A DNA stretch of 64,000 nucleotides from an uncultured Bacteroidales bacterium (GCA_903828645.1 CAIKNA010000208.1:1-64000); one strand, 5' to 3'; shown: positions 29,785 to 40,345, counted from the first letter of the stretch. Notes: generated from the sequence alone by a model not told the origin. Numbers and translations are program-made.

Positions 29785-31842
29785 TCAGGAATTGCCGAGC
29801 CAGCGCTTGCGGGCCCTCCTGGTAAAAGCAATGGCAAATCCCGTGATCATGATCACTGATCCAAGCCACAATACGTTGATATAGGGATTCATGATGGCTT
29901 TGATCACGATATAATCGGGTTCCTTCGACACATTGGCAATGTAGGTATAGTAGTCGCGTCCCGGGAAGTGCCGCGTGTCGGGATTGTAAACAGCTCCCAT
30001 CTTGGGATGAACGTTTACCGAGGGATGCAGCGAAAATTCAAGATTGTATTTACCACGGCTCTTTGTCAGGAAATCGACCCGGTATACCGTTGTGTTTCCT
30101 TCCGGTTTGTTGCTTACATAGGAAACATAAAAGTCATTCATATGCAACGTATCGTTACGCATCAGCACAAGGTTTTCGGCATTTGTGCGGCTGTCGCCAA
30201 GATCAAATTTCGACGTGTTGGTTGAAATAACCTTTGAATTGGAGAAGGTAAGCACTGTGCCAAGCACAAAAACCACAAAACCGATATGGGTTGTAACCGC
30301 ACCGATGTTCCTTGGTTTGGTGGCAAGGAACAGCATGTTGTAAAGCGATGACAACAGCGCAAAAAGGGTAAAAACAATCAGCAGGATGAAGTTCATCCCG
30401 GTCACGGCCCCGGTTAAAACCAGCGGGATACACAGGATGATTGATGCAGTGAGCGGGATGAATAACTTTTTTAAAAATTGCCCCGGATCATTTGAATTGT
30501 AGGTCAAAAACTGACTGAAAGCAATAAAAGCAGCAACCAGCAATGCATAGGGCATCTGCCAGTGGTTGTAAAATCCAACCCGGTCGACCGGGGGAGCGAT
30601 GCTTGTGTGAAACAGGCTGTTGAAAACAGGGATCGATGTTGTGAAGACAATCTGGAAGGCCGCAAGCACCAGGATGATTGACCCGATAAACATCCAGAAT
30701 TCACGCGACAACAGGACATCCTGTTTTGCGGTATGGAACTTCCGGAAATTGACACCGATCATCACCACCATCATCGCCAGGAATACAAGGAGGTAGACCA
30801 GGAGTTGCAGCGTCATGCCATTATCGCCGAAAGAGTGGGCGGAGGTATCGGCCAGAACGCCGCTTCGCGTCAGGAAACTGGCATACAATACCAGCACGTA
30901 TGAGAATGTTACCAGCACATAGGCTGCAAGCAATGCATAATTCTGCCTTCTTGCGATCAGCATGAAATGCAGCCCGGCTACCAGGGTCATCCAGGGAACC
31001 AGGGATGAGTTTTCAACCGGATCCCACGACCAGAAACCACCGAAGGTGAGTGAAACATAGGCCCAGGCTCCCCCGAGCAATATCCCCGCTCCCAGCATCA
31101 GCAGGGCAAAAAGGGTCCAAGGCAGCGCCCGGCCGATCCAGGTGTGGTAATCTTTTTTTAAAAACGAGGCAATGGCATAACTGAACGGGACCAGCGACAG
31201 GGCGTAACCGAGAAATAAGATAGGCGGGTGGATGGTCATCCAGATATTTTCGAGCAATGGGTTTAACCCGTTCCCGTCGCCCAGCATGGTCACGTAGTTG
31301 GGCATGGCAAAAATGGTTCCGTCAATGTTATCAACGGTATGTCTGAGCAGGTTAAAAGGAGTTGTCCCGATCCTTATTCCGAAAAGAGTTACCCCCAGAA
31401 GCATGGAAGTGACAAAAACCTGGGAAAGTGAAAAAACAAGCATCACCGGGGATTCCCATTTGCGAGCAAGTCTAAGCAACACCAGCCCTATCAGTGCCTG
31501 CCATAACGCCCAAACCAGGAAACTTCCCTCCTGACCTGCCCAGAAACAGGAGACGATATACTTGAGTGGCAACTCTTTGGAAGAATATTGCCAGACGTAG
31601 GAGTACTCAAAATAGTGGTTAAAAATGATGAAATAGAGCGCAACGGCAACTGCAACAATGGAAATTGCATGGGCGAGGTACACCCCCCGGGCGGCAGACA
31701 ACCAAATTCGGCGGTTATCATTGCGGTAAAAAGCCAGTATGTAAAATAGCGTCGCCAGAATTGCGGTTCCAAATCCCAGCCAGACAAAAAATTTCCCGAT
31801 CTCCCCCGGTAAAAGGTGCTCACCAATATATGTAACGTTCAT
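29785..31842 (-). CDS. ccmF: Cytochrome c assembly protein, CcmF/NrfE-like heme lyase
   Basis: 'FWAGQEGSFLVWALW', 'IHPPILFLGYA', 'GAWAYVSLTFGGFWSWDPVENSSLVPWM', 'LTRSGVLADTSAHSFGDNG'; start set at MNVTYIGEHLL. Confidence 0.93.
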   Translation of the reverse strand: MNVTYIGEHLLPGEIGKFFVWLGFGTAILATLFYILAFYRNDNRRIWLSAARGVYLAHAISIVAVAVALYFIIFNHYFEYSYVWQYSSKELPLKYIVSCFWAGQEGSFLVWALWQALIGLVLLRLARKWESPVMLVFSLSQVFVTSMLLGVTLFGIRIGTTPFNLLRHTVDNIDGTIFAMPNYVTMLGDGNGLNPLLENIWMTIHPPILFLGYALSLVPFSYAIASFLKKDYHTWIGRALPWTLFALLMLGAGILLGGAWAYVSLTFGGFWSWDPVENSSLVPWMTLVAGLHFMLIARRQNYALLAAYVLVTFSYVLVLYASFLTRSGVLADTSAHSFGDNGMTLQLLVYLLVFLAMMVVMIGVNFRKFHTAKQDVLLSREFWMFIGSIILVLAAFQIVFTTSIPVFNSLFHTSIAPPVDRVGFYNHWQMPYALLVAAFIAFSQFLTYNSNDPGQFLKKLFIPLTASIILCIPLVLTGAVTGMNFILLIVFTLFALLSSLYNMLFLATKPRNIGAVTTHIGFVVFVLGTVLTFSNSKVISTNTSKFDLGDSRTNAENLVLMRNDTLHMNDFYVSYVSNKPEGNTTVYRVDFLTKSRGKYNLEFSLHPSVNVHPKMGAVYNPDTRHFPGRDYYTYIANVSKEPDYIVIKAIMNPYINVLWLGSVIMITGFAIAFTRRARKRWLGNS

Positions 31843-31904
31843 GCAGCTCTTCAAATTTGTCGGCAAAATTAAGCTTTTCATCCATTTACAAACTGCATCA
31901 TTCG

Positions 31905-31922
31905 TAATTTTGCCTAATTTTG
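31905..31922 (+). promoter_or_regulatory. Tandem TAATTTTG boxes upstream of dsbD
   Basis: TAATTTTGCC repeated directly at 31905 and 31915, 21-38 nt before the dsbD ATG. Confidence 0.45.
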
Positions 31923-31942
31923 CCTCTCCTAATTTCTTACGG

Positions 31943-34036
31943 ATGAAAAAAGTTCTGATCGGTCTGATGGCTTTGGTGGTCTTCCCACTGCTCTCGTTTT
32001 CACAAATCCTTGATCCGGTAAAATGGACCTTCAGGACTGAGCAATCAAAACCTGATGAGGCGACCCTGGTACTGACTGCCCATGCCGACAAGAACTGGCA
32101 TCTTTATTCACAGGATATCCCGGAAGGCGGTCCGATACCTACCACCTTTGTTTTTACCAAGAACCAGAACTACAAACTTGAGGGGAAGGTCCAGGAGGGC
32201 AAACCGATTGAGGAGAATGATCCCATGTTTAAAATGGTCCTCAAGTACTTTGCCGATAAGGCGGTTTTCAAACAGAAGATCAAGGTTTTAAGCCCCGGGG
32301 ACTTTGTCATTAAGGGCTCCCTCAACTTCATGTGCTGCGATGATAAGCAATGTCTGCCTCCCGGTGATGTGGACTTTGAGTTTCACATCAGGGGGAACCC
32401 CGACGCCACCAAAGTTGCTGCCAAACCGGCCATAGATACCCTCGCCGCCACCCATCCCGACACAATGAAAAAGGCCGCTGCATTGACTGCCAGGGCCGAT
32501 TCGGCAGCAAAAAAAAAGGAGCAGACCAGGCTTGGAGAGACCGCTGCCGACCAGGCAGCAAACCAGTCGCTCCTTTGGTTTTTCTTCATCTCTTTCCTGG
32601 CCGGATTGCTGGCCATCATCACTCCCTGTGTTTTCCCGATGATCCCCATGACTGTTACATTTTTCATGCACGACACCACCAGCAGGAGGAAAGCGCGGCT
32701 TGAAGCAATTGTTTACGGTCTTTCGATCATCGTCATCTACATGGTCCTGGGCATTGTCGTCGCCGTGACCCTTGGTGCCAACTTTAATAATTTCATCAGC
32801 ACACACTGGCTCCCGAATGTTTTTTTCTTTATTATTTTCATGGTTTTCGCCGCATCCTTCCTGGGGATGTTTGAAATCACCCTGCCGAGCTGGATCGTGA
32901 ACAAAGCCGACAAACAGGCGGATAAAGGCGGGTATGGTGGTGCCTTTTTCATGGCCTTTACGCTGGTGCTTGTTTCATTTTCCTGCACGGGCCCCATTGT
33001 GGGTGCCATCCTTGTAAAATCGGCCGGTGGCGCCCTGCTGATGCCAATCATCGGGATGCTTGGTTTTTCACTCGCATTTGCGCTGCCTTTCGGACTCTTT
33101 GCTTTTTTCCCCTCGTGGCTGCACGGGCTCCCGAAGTCGGGCGGATGGCTGAATTCGGTGAAGGTGGTGCTGGGATTTCTTGAACTGGCGCTTGGATTGA
33201 AATTTCTCAGCATTGCTGACCAGACCTACCACTGGCATATTCTCGACCGGGAAGTTTACCTTGCATTCTGGATCGTCATCTTTTTCCTGATGGGATTGTA
33301 CCTTCTGGGCAAACTCAAATTCAACCACGATTCCGACCTGCCTTACATCAGCGTGCCGCGAATCATCCTTTCCATCATCGTTTTCAGCTTCGTGGTTTAC
33401 ATGATCCCCGGCATGTGGGGCGCCCCTTTGAAAGCACTTTCAGGATACCTTCCTCCTGCTACTTACCAGGATTTCGATCTCAATGCCATTGTTCAAAAAG
33501 AGGTAAGGACCATCAACACCGGCGGAGGAGGGCCACAATCCGCCAGTGCACTTTGCGACAAACCCAAATATGGCGATTTCCTTAAACTCCCCCACGGCCT
33601 GGAAGGATATTTTGATTACCGGCAGGCACTTGCATGCGCTAAAAAACAGAACAAACCGGTTTTCATTGATTTTACCGGACACGGGTGCGTCAACTGCCGT
33701 GAAATGGAGGCCAATGTTTGGTCCGACCCCCAGGTGCTGAAGCGTCTGCGTGAAAATTTCATCGTGAGCGCCCTGTATGTCGATGATAAGACTGATCTTC
33801 CTGAAAACGAGTGGATCACTTCGAAGTATGACAGGAAAGTTAAAAAAACCATCGGCAAAATATTCGCCGATCTCCAGATCACCCGGTTTAATGTCAATTC
33901 ACAGCCATATTATGTCCTGCTCGACACCAGCGGCAACCTGCTTACCTCCCCGCGGGCATACAACCTCGATGTTGATGCTTTCGTGAAATTCCTGGACACG
34001 GCTGTTGAGAAATTTAACAAACAGCAGCACAAATAA
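31943..34036 (+). CDS. dsbD: Thiol:disulfide interchange protein DsbD-like
   Basis: Periplasmic N-terminal domain, CcdA-like TM core ('FISFLAGLLAIITPCVFPMIPMTVTFF'), C-terminal thioredoxin-like 'DFTGHGCVNCREMEANVW'; start at MKKVLIGLMALVVF. Confidence 0.93.
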   Translation: MKKVLIGLMALVVFPLLSFSQILDPVKWTFRTEQSKPDEATLVLTAHADKNWHLYSQDIPEGGPIPTTFVFTKNQNYKLEGKVQEGKPIEENDPMFKMVLKYFADKAVFKQKIKVLSPGDFVIKGSLNFMCCDDKQCLPPGDVDFEFHIRGNPDATKVAAKPAIDTLAATHPDTMKKAAALTARADSAAKKKEQTRLGETAADQAANQSLLWFFFISFLAGLLAIITPCVFPMIPMTVTFFMHDTTSRRKARLEAIVYGLSIIVIYMVLGIVVAVTLGANFNNFISTHWLPNVFFFIIFMVFAASFLGMFEITLPSWIVNKADKQADKGGYGGAFFMAFTLVLVSFSCTGPIVGAILVKSAGGALLMPIIGMLGFSLAFALPFGLFAFFPSWLHGLPKSGGWLNSVKVVLGFLELALGLKFLSIADQTYHWHILDREVYLAFWIVIFFLMGLYLLGKLKFNHDSDLPYISVPRIILSIIVFSFVVYMIPGMWGAPLKALSGYLPPATYQDFDLNAIVQKEVRTINTGGGGPQSASALCDKPKYGDFLKLPHGLEGYFDYRQALACAKKQNKPVFIDFTGHGCVNCREMEANVWSDPQVLKRLRENFIVSALYVDDKTDLPENEWITSKYDRKVKKTIGKIFADLQITRFNVNSQPYYVLLDTSGNLLTSPRAYNLDVDAFVKFLDTAVEKFNKQQHK

Positions 34037-34037
34037 T

Positions 34038-36833
34038 ATGGATAAATTCACCTATTTGAATCAACCAGACAACTCGGTTATTGACGGGCTTTATGAACAA
34101 TACCAACACGATCCATTGTCGGTGGATGAGAGCTGGCGAAAATTCTTTGAAGGATTCGAATTCTGCCAGGCCAATTTCAAGACAGGCCAGGGCAATGCAT
34201 ATGTGGTTCCAAACGAATTCAAAGTAATAAACCTCATCAATGGATACCGTGCCAGGGGGCACCTGTTCACCAGGACAAACCCTGTAAGAACCCGCCGGAA
34301 ATATCTCCCAACACTGGATATTGAGAATTTCGGGCTCTCCAGAGACGAAATGCAGAAGACCTTCCAGGCAGGGAAAGAACTGGGACTTGGAAATGCAAAA
34401 CTCTCTGAGATCGTCGCCCACCTGCAGAAAACATATTGCCAGTCAATTGGCGTGGAGTATCACTATATACGCCGTCCGGAAGTGGTGGAATGGTTTAAGG
34501 AAAAGATGGAGCCCCGCCGGAATACGCCCGATTTTTCAACCGTTGAAAAGAGTTCCATTTTGCGGAAACTGGCTGAAGGAGTGCTTTTTGAAAAATTCAT
34601 TCACAAGAAATTTCCCGGCCAGAAGAGTTTCTCGCTGGAAGGGGTAGAATCGCTTATTCCCGCGTTGGATGCTGTGATACAAGAGGGCGCAGAGCTGGGC
34701 ATTGATGAATTTGTCCTGGGCATGGCTCATCGCGGCCGGTTAAACGTGCTCGGCAACATCATGCACAAACCCTTTACCCAGATTTTTTCCGAATTTGAAG
34801 GAAAAGAGTACGAAGACGACGACCTGCTCGGGGATGTGAAATACCACCTTGGATTTTCAAACGACGTCATTACACATAAAGGGAAAAAAGTACATCTAAC
34901 CCTGGCTCCCAATCCATCGCACCTCGAAACAGTCGATGCCATCGTTGAAGGGATTTCCCGGGCCAAAATAGACCACTCCCATGCGGGGGGCAACGACAAG
35001 CTTGCCGCTATCCTCATCCACGGAGATGCCTCCATTTCAGGGCAGGGCATCATTTATGAACTGATCCAGATGGCCGACCTTGAGGGATACAAAACCGGCG
35101 GTACCATTCACCTGGTGGTGAACAACCAGATCGGTTTCACTACCAACTACCTCGATGGCCGGTCGAGTGTTTATTGCACCGATGTGGCAAAGACCATTCA
35201 ATCGCCGATTTTCCATGTGAATGCCGATGATGTGGAAGCCGTTGTTTACACCGTGAAGCTTGCCATGGAATTTCGTGCACAATTTCACAAAGACATCTTC
35301 ATCGACCTCCTCGGATACAGGAAATATGGCCATAACGAAAGTGACGAACCCCGTTTCACCCAGCCTATCCTTTATAAGATCATTGAACAGCACCCCGATC
35401 CGCTTGAGATTTACCTGGATAAACTTGATGCGGAAAACACCCTTCCTTCCCTGGATGTTGCAAGTATAAAAGCTGATATTATTGCCACGCTAGAATATGG
35501 TTTCGACCAGGCCAAAACCATCATCAAGGGCGACATCACTTCATTTCTCGGGAACCAATGGGATGGATTGCGAAAGGCCACACCAGCTGATTTTCAGGCA
35601 TCTCCAATAACGGCAATTGCCGAATCGACACTGCTGGAAATCGGCCGGAAACTGACGGCATTGCCCGATGGTAAAACATTTTTCCGTAAGATCATCAAGA
35701 TGCAGGACGACCGGAAAACCATGCTCGAAACCGGCAAACTCGACTGGGCCATGGGGGAACTTATCGCTTTCGGATCCCTTTTAAATGAAGGGTACCCGGT
35801 GCGGCTGAGCGGCCAGGATTGCCAGCGTGGAACCTTCAGTCACCGCCATGCCGTGCTTACAGTCGAAGATTCTGAAGAAAAATTCATCCCGCTGGAGCAC
35901 CTGTCGCCCGAACAGGGAAAATTAAGCATTTACAATTCGTTGTTGTCTGAATATGGCGTACTTGGCTTTGAATACGGTTATGCCTTTGCCACACCGGGCG
36001 GGTTGACGATCTGGGAAGCCCAGTTTGGTGATTTCAACAATGGTGCGCAGATCGTCATCGACCAGTACATCAGCAGTGCGGAAGACAAATGGAAAGTGAT
36101 GAACGGGGCGGTGCTGCTGTTGCCACATGGGTATGAAGGCCAGGGACCGGAACACTCTTCCGCAAGGATTGAACGGTTTCTTTCGTTATGCGGCCATCAC
36201 AATATGCTGATCGTGAACTGCACCACACCCGCCAATTTCTTTCATGTATTGCGCCGGCAACTTCACTGGCCATTCCGCAAGCCACTGGTGGTGTTTACCC
36301 CGAAGAGCCTGCTTCGCCATCCGCGTTGTATATCCTCCATCAGCGATTTCACCACCGGAAAATTCCGCGAAGTCATCGACGATGCATCGGCCGATCCTGC
36401 AAAGATCCGCAGGGTAGTGCTTTGCTCAGGCAAGGTTTATTACGACATCCTGGAGGAAAAAGAGAAGCTGCAGAAAGAGGATGCAGCCATCATCCGGCTC
36501 GAACAGCTTTATCCGCTTCCCCTCAAACAGCTTCAGACGGTATTTAAAAAGTATTCTCACGCCACCCATTTTGAATGGGTGCAGGAAGAGCCGGTAAACA
36601 TGGGAGCCTGGAAGTTTATATCGCAAAACATGGTGTTTGAAGGTCATGCGGCCATGCCAACCCTCCATCACACCGCACGGCCTGCCAGTGGCAGCCCGGC
36701 GACCGGATCATCGCGCTTGCATAAAATCCAGCAGAGGCTGATCGTTGAAAAGGCGCTGGGGAAATGCACCTGCGAGCATGCAAACGGCTCATGCAGGCTT
36801 CATTGTGCCGAACACGAGTTTCAGATTGTATAA
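34038..36833 (+). CDS. sucA: 2-oxoglutarate dehydrogenase E1 component
   Basis: 'GMAHRGRLNVLGNIMHKPFTQIFSEFEG', 'HLTLAPNPSHLETVDAIVEG', 'IHGDASISGQGIIYE', 'GYRKYGHNESDEPRFTQP'. Confidence 0.97.
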   Translation: MDKFTYLNQPDNSVIDGLYEQYQHDPLSVDESWRKFFEGFEFCQANFKTGQGNAYVVPNEFKVINLINGYRARGHLFTRTNPVRTRRKYLPTLDIENFGLSRDEMQKTFQAGKELGLGNAKLSEIVAHLQKTYCQSIGVEYHYIRRPEVVEWFKEKMEPRRNTPDFSTVEKSSILRKLAEGVLFEKFIHKKFPGQKSFSLEGVESLIPALDAVIQEGAELGIDEFVLGMAHRGRLNVLGNIMHKPFTQIFSEFEGKEYEDDDLLGDVKYHLGFSNDVITHKGKKVHLTLAPNPSHLETVDAIVEGISRAKIDHSHAGGNDKLAAILIHGDASISGQGIIYELIQMADLEGYKTGGTIHLVVNNQIGFTTNYLDGRSSVYCTDVAKTIQSPIFHVNADDVEAVVYTVKLAMEFRAQFHKDIFIDLLGYRKYGHNESDEPRFTQPILYKIIEQHPDPLEIYLDKLDAENTLPSLDVASIKADIIATLEYGFDQAKTIIKGDITSFLGNQWDGLRKATPADFQASPITAIAESTLLEIGRKLTALPDGKTFFRKIIKMQDDRKTMLETGKLDWAMGELIAFGSLLNEGYPVRLSGQDCQRGTFSHRHAVLTVEDSEEKFIPLEHLSPEQGKLSIYNSLLSEYGVLGFEYGYAFATPGGLTIWEAQFGDFNNGAQIVIDQYISSAEDKWKVMNGAVLLLPHGYEGQGPEHSSARIERFLSLCGHHNMLIVNCTTPANFFHVLRRQLHWPFRKPLVVFTPKSLLRHPRCISSISDFTTGKFREVIDDASADPAKIRRVVLCSGKVYYDILEEKEKLQKEDAAIIRLEQLYPLPLKQLQTVFKKYSHATHFEWVQEEPVNMGAWKFISQNMVFEGHAAMPTLHHTARPASGSPATGSSRLHKIQQRLIVEKALGKCTCEHANGSCRLHCAEHEFQIV

Positions 36834-36892
36834 CCATGGGTTATTGACACATTCGTTGTAATTTTGCATTCATAAAATAATGAGTAAAATCC

Positions 36893-36927
36893 GTCACTTG
36901 TCATTTGTCACTTGTCACTTGTCATTT
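36893..36927. repeat. Heptanucleotide tandem array, five units of GTCAYTT
   Basis: GTCACTT GTCATTT GTCACTT GTCACTT GTCATTT read directly. Confidence 0.95.
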
Positions 36928-36986
36928 GCCAATGAAAGGATTACTCCTCCCTCACTCTTAACCATGTATCATAAAGCCCATAGTCT

Positions 36987-38225
36987 ATGTCAATTGAAAT
37001 AAAAGTCCCCAGTCCCGGTGAATCGATTACCCAGGTGCAACTGGCAAAATGGCTGGTAGCAGATGGCGATATCGTTGAGAAAGACCAGGAAGTTGTTGAA
37101 ATCGATTCAGACAAGGCCTCATTCCCTGTAACCACTCCCGAAGAGGGGGTGATCAGGATTATGGCCAAAGAAGGTGAGACCGTTGCGGTGGGAGCGGTTA
37201 TTGCAGTTGTTGAGACCGTGGACGGAGTTGCACAAAAATCCAAAATCAGAAATCTGAAATCCGAAATCCCCGAACCTGCACCCCCTCCGGTCAAAAGTTC
37301 ACCACTCCATACACCTGCCAGTCAACCTGTTGACCTGCACGCATCTCCCCTTGCCCGTAAAATGATTGAGGAAAAACAGGTAAGCACCATTGACCTGGCA
37401 AATGCCTTCCCCGGGAAAAAGATCACCCGCAAGGATATTGAGACCTTCATCCACCGCAAAACTGAGGCGCCCGGAACCCTGAGATTCACCGGAACGAGGG
37501 ACGAAGAGCGGAAAAAACTGACCACACTGCGTTTGAAGCTGGGTGAACGGCTGGTTTCGGTTAAGAATCAAACAGCCATGCTGACCACCTTTAACGAGAT
37601 CAACATGCAGGCAGCACTGAAGGTCAGGGAAAAATACGGTGAATCATTTAAAGAACGCTTTGGGGTCGGGCTTGGACTCATGTCAATATTCACGAAAGCG
37701 GTAACCATTGCCCTCAGGGAATTCCCGCAGGTCAACTCGATGCTGGACGGAGATGAGCTGGTTACCCCCAGGTATGTTGACATCGGCATTGCGGTAAGTG
37801 CCCCGAAGGGCCTTGTGGTGCCGGTTTTGCGCAACGCGGAGTTGATGAGCATCGCCGGAATAGAGTTGAAGATCAAAGAACTCGCAGGGAAAGCCCGGGA
37901 CAACAAGATTTCCATCGACGATATGAAGGGTGGCACCTTTACCATCACCAACGGTGGCGTATTCGGCTCCATGATGTCAACACCCATACTCAACCCGCCG
38001 CAAAGTGCCATTCTTGGGATGCATAAGATCCAGGACCGGCCCATTGCGGTAAACGGACAGGTGGTCATTGCGCCGATGATGTATGTCGCATTGTCATACG
38101 ATCACCGTGTGATCGATGGCCGTGAATCGGTCACCTTCCTCGTCAAGGTTAAAGAGTTGGTTGAAGACCCGGCCAAAATGCTGACAGAAGGGTTGGACCC
38201 CATTAAATTGCTCCTGGACCTGTAA
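36987..38225 (+). CDS. sucB: Dihydrolipoyllysine succinyltransferase (E2 of 2-oxoglutarate dehydrogenase)
   Basis: Lipoyl domain '[17 protein letters not shown]'; peripheral-subunit-binding domain; catalytic '[16 protein letters not shown]'. Confidence 0.96.
   Translation: MSIEIKVPSPGESITQVQLAKWLVADGDIVEKDQEVVEIDSDKASFPVTTPEEGVIRIMAKEGETVAVGAVIAVVETVDGVAQKSKIRNLKSEIPEPAPPPVKSSPLHTPASQPVDLHASPLARKMIEEKQVSTIDLANAFPGKKITRKDIETFIHRKTEAPGTLRFTGTRDEERKKLTTLRLKLGERLVSVKNQTAMLTTFNEINMQAALKVREKYGESFKERFGVGLGLMSIFTKAVTIALREFPQVNSMLDGDELVTPRYVDIGIAVSAPKGLVVPVLRNAELMSIAGIELKIKELAGKARDNKISIDDMKGGTFTITNGGVFGSMMSTPILNPPQSAILGMHKIQDRPIAVNGQVVIAPMMYVALSYDHRVIDGRESVTFLVKVKELVEDPAKMLTEGLDPIKLLLDL
37236..37270. 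repeat. Heptanucleotide tandem array, five units of AAATCNN, inside sucB
   Basis: AAATCCA AAATCAG AAATCTG AAATCCG AAATCCC read directly; encodes the [12 protein letters not shown] linker. Confidence 0.95.
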
Positions 38226-38234
38226 ACTGACAAC

Positions 38235-39806
38235 ATGAGAAAAATCGTTGATTTCCTGGTCATCGGGTCGGGTATTGCCGGCCTTACTTTCGCAATCAAG
38301 GTTGCGAAACATGGAAAGGTATGCATCGTGACCAAGTCGAAGATGGATGATACCGCTACCAGTTGGGCCCAGGGAGGCATCGCGGCTGTGATGTATACCC
38401 CGGATTCGTTCGAAAAACACATCCAGGATACCATCATTGCCGGTGACGGCCTGTGCAATGAAGAAGTAGTGAGGTTTACCATCAACGAATCGACCGAGCG
38501 CATCAGGGAACTGGTGAAATGGGGTACAAAATTCGATAAAACCGTCACGGGTCGCTATGACCTCGCCAAAGAGGGCGGACATTCTGAATACCGGGTGCTC
38601 CATCACAAAGACAGCACCGGGAGGGAAATAGAAAACAAGTTGCTCGAACAGGTAAAGAAGCACCCGAACATCGAGATCCTTGAAAATCATTTCACAATCG
38701 ACATCATAACCCAGCACCACCTGGGAGTCGAAGTCAACAGCCGCACGGAAGGGATCACCTGTTTTGGAGCCTTCGTCATGAATCCGAGGACACGCCTCGT
38801 AGATACCATTTTGTCGAAAATAACGCTCATCGCCACCGGAGGTGCCGGGAACGTGTACAATAACACCACAAACCCGCTCATTTCAACCGGCGATGGCATT
38901 GCAATGGTATACCGTGCCAAAGGTTTCGTTGAAAACATGGAATTTATCCAGTTTCACCCAACTGCGCTCTACCATCCCGAAGAAAAACCGGCCTTCCTGA
39001 TTACCGAAGCGATGCGCGGCTTTGGAGCAGTGCTCAGGACCCGCGACGGGAAGGAGTTCATGCACAAATATGATTCAAGGCTTTCGCTTGCCCCCCGCGA
39101 CATTGTGGCCCGGGCCATCGACAATGAATTGAAATTAAGCGGCGAGGACTACCTCTACCTCGATTGCCGCCACCTGTCTAAAAACGAACTGATCAACCAT
39201 TTCCCGACCATTTACGCCAAATGCCTCTCCATCGGTATCGATATCAGCAAGGATATGATCCCGGTGGTTCCTGCGGCCCATTACACCTGCGGCGGCATCA
39301 AAGTCGACGAGTTCGGTCGCAGCTCCATTGTGAACCTGTTTGCCTCAGGGGAATGCTCATCAACAGGACTTCATGGCGCCAACAGGCTGGCATCCAACTC
39401 ACTGCTTGAATCTCTTGTATTCTCTCACAGGGCCAGTGCCGAAGCCGTCCGCCAGTTTAGGAACATCGGCTTCTGCCACGAGATTCCCGACTGGAATGCA
39501 GAGGGAATGGTGCTCAATGAAGAGATGGTGCTCATCACCCAATCACTGAAGGAACTCCAGTCGATCATGAGCAGTTACGTGGGCATTGTGCGTTCAAACC
39601 TCCGCCTGCAAAGGGCCTTCGACCGGCTTGAACTGCTCTACCGCGAGTCGGAAGAGCTCTACAGCAAGTCGATCCTGACTCCAAAATTGTGTGAATTGCG
39701 CAACCTCATCAACATCGGCTACCTGATCATCAAGGAGGCCCGCAACCGTCACGAAAGCAGGGGGTTGCATTATTCGCTTGATTACCCGAGAACAAGCCCC
39801 AGGTAA
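38235..39806 (+). CDS. nadB: L-aspartate oxidase
   Basis: 'VIGSGIAGLTFAIKVA', 'SWAQGGIAAV', 'FIQFHPTALYHP', 'HYTCGGIKVDEFGRSSIVNLFASGECSSTGLHGANRLASNSLLE'. Confidence 0.95.
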   Translation: MRKIVDFLVIGSGIAGLTFAIKVAKHGKVCIVTKSKMDDTATSWAQGGIAAVMYTPDSFEKHIQDTIIAGDGLCNEEVVRFTINESTERIRELVKWGTKFDKTVTGRYDLAKEGGHSEYRVLHHKDSTGREIENKLLEQVKKHPNIEILENHFTIDIITQHHLGVEVNSRTEGITCFGAFVMNPRTRLVDTILSKITLIATGGAGNVYNNTTNPLISTGDGIAMVYRAKGFVENMEFIQFHPTALYHPEEKPAFLITEAMRGFGAVLRTRDGKEFMHKYDSRLSLAPRDIVARAIDNELKLSGEDYLYLDCRHLSKNELINHFPTIYAKCLSIGIDISKDMIPVVPAAHYTCGGIKVDEFGRSSIVNLFASGECSSTGLHGANRLASNSLLESLVFSHRASAEAVRQFRNIGFCHEIPDWNAEGMVLNEEMVLITQSLKELQSIMSSYVGIVRSNLRLQRAFDRLELLYRESEELYSKSILTPKLCELRNLINIGYLIIKEARNRHESRGLHYSLDYPRTSPR

Positions 39807-39819
39807 CATAAAATTCAGC

Positions 39820-40344
39820 ATGGCACTCATCAAATCAGTAAAAGGCATCCTGCCGAAAATGGGCAAAAACTGTTTCCTGGCCGACAATGCGACCCTTACC
39901 GGTGATGTGGTGATGGGCGATGACTGCAGCGTATGGTTCAATGCCGTGGTACGCGGTGACGTTCACTCCATCCGCATTGGAAACAATGTGAACGTCCAGG
40001 ACGGGGCCATCATCCACTGCACCTACCAGAAAGCCCCGGTGAATATCGGGAACAACGTATCCATCGCGCACAACGCGATCATACATGGCTGTACGATCCA
40101 CGACAATGTACTGATCGGCATGGGCGCCATCGTAATGGACGGCGCCGTGATCCACAGCAACTCCATCGTCGGAGCCGGGGCCCTGATCACGGGAGGAACC
40201 ATTGTTGAATCAGGTTCGGTATGGGCTGGCCTCCCTGCACGCAAGGTCAAGGATATTGATCAAACGTTGCTGGAAGGCCAGGTGAACCGAATCTCGCGGA
40301 ATTACAACATGTACGCGGGATGGTACGATAAGGATGAAACCTGA
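39820..40344 (+). CDS. Gamma carbonic anhydrase-like/hexapeptide acyltransferase family protein
   Basis: Hexapeptide repeats 'VWFNAVVRGDVHSIRIGNNVNVQDGAIIHCTYQKAPVNIGNNVSIAHNAIIHGCTIHDNVLIGMGAIVMDGAVI'; start at MALIKSVKGILP. Confidence 0.93.
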   Translation: MALIKSVKGILPKMGKNCFLADNATLTGDVVMGDDCSVWFNAVVRGDVHSIRIGNNVNVQDGAIIHCTYQKAPVNIGNNVSIAHNAIIHGCTIHDNVLIGMGAIVMDGAVIHSNSIVGAGALITGGTIVESGSVWAGLPARKVKDIDQTLLEGQVNRISRNYNMYAGWYDKDET

Positions 40345-40345
40345 A

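Noticed and set aside
36893-37270. Heptad arrays considered as a CRISPR or IS footprint
   Set aside because: Units are 7 bp with no spacers and no terminal inverted repeats or transposase; simple tandem repeats.
38094-38720. 208-aa minus-strand ORF
   Set aside because: Antisense to nadB and sucB 3' end; shadow ORF.
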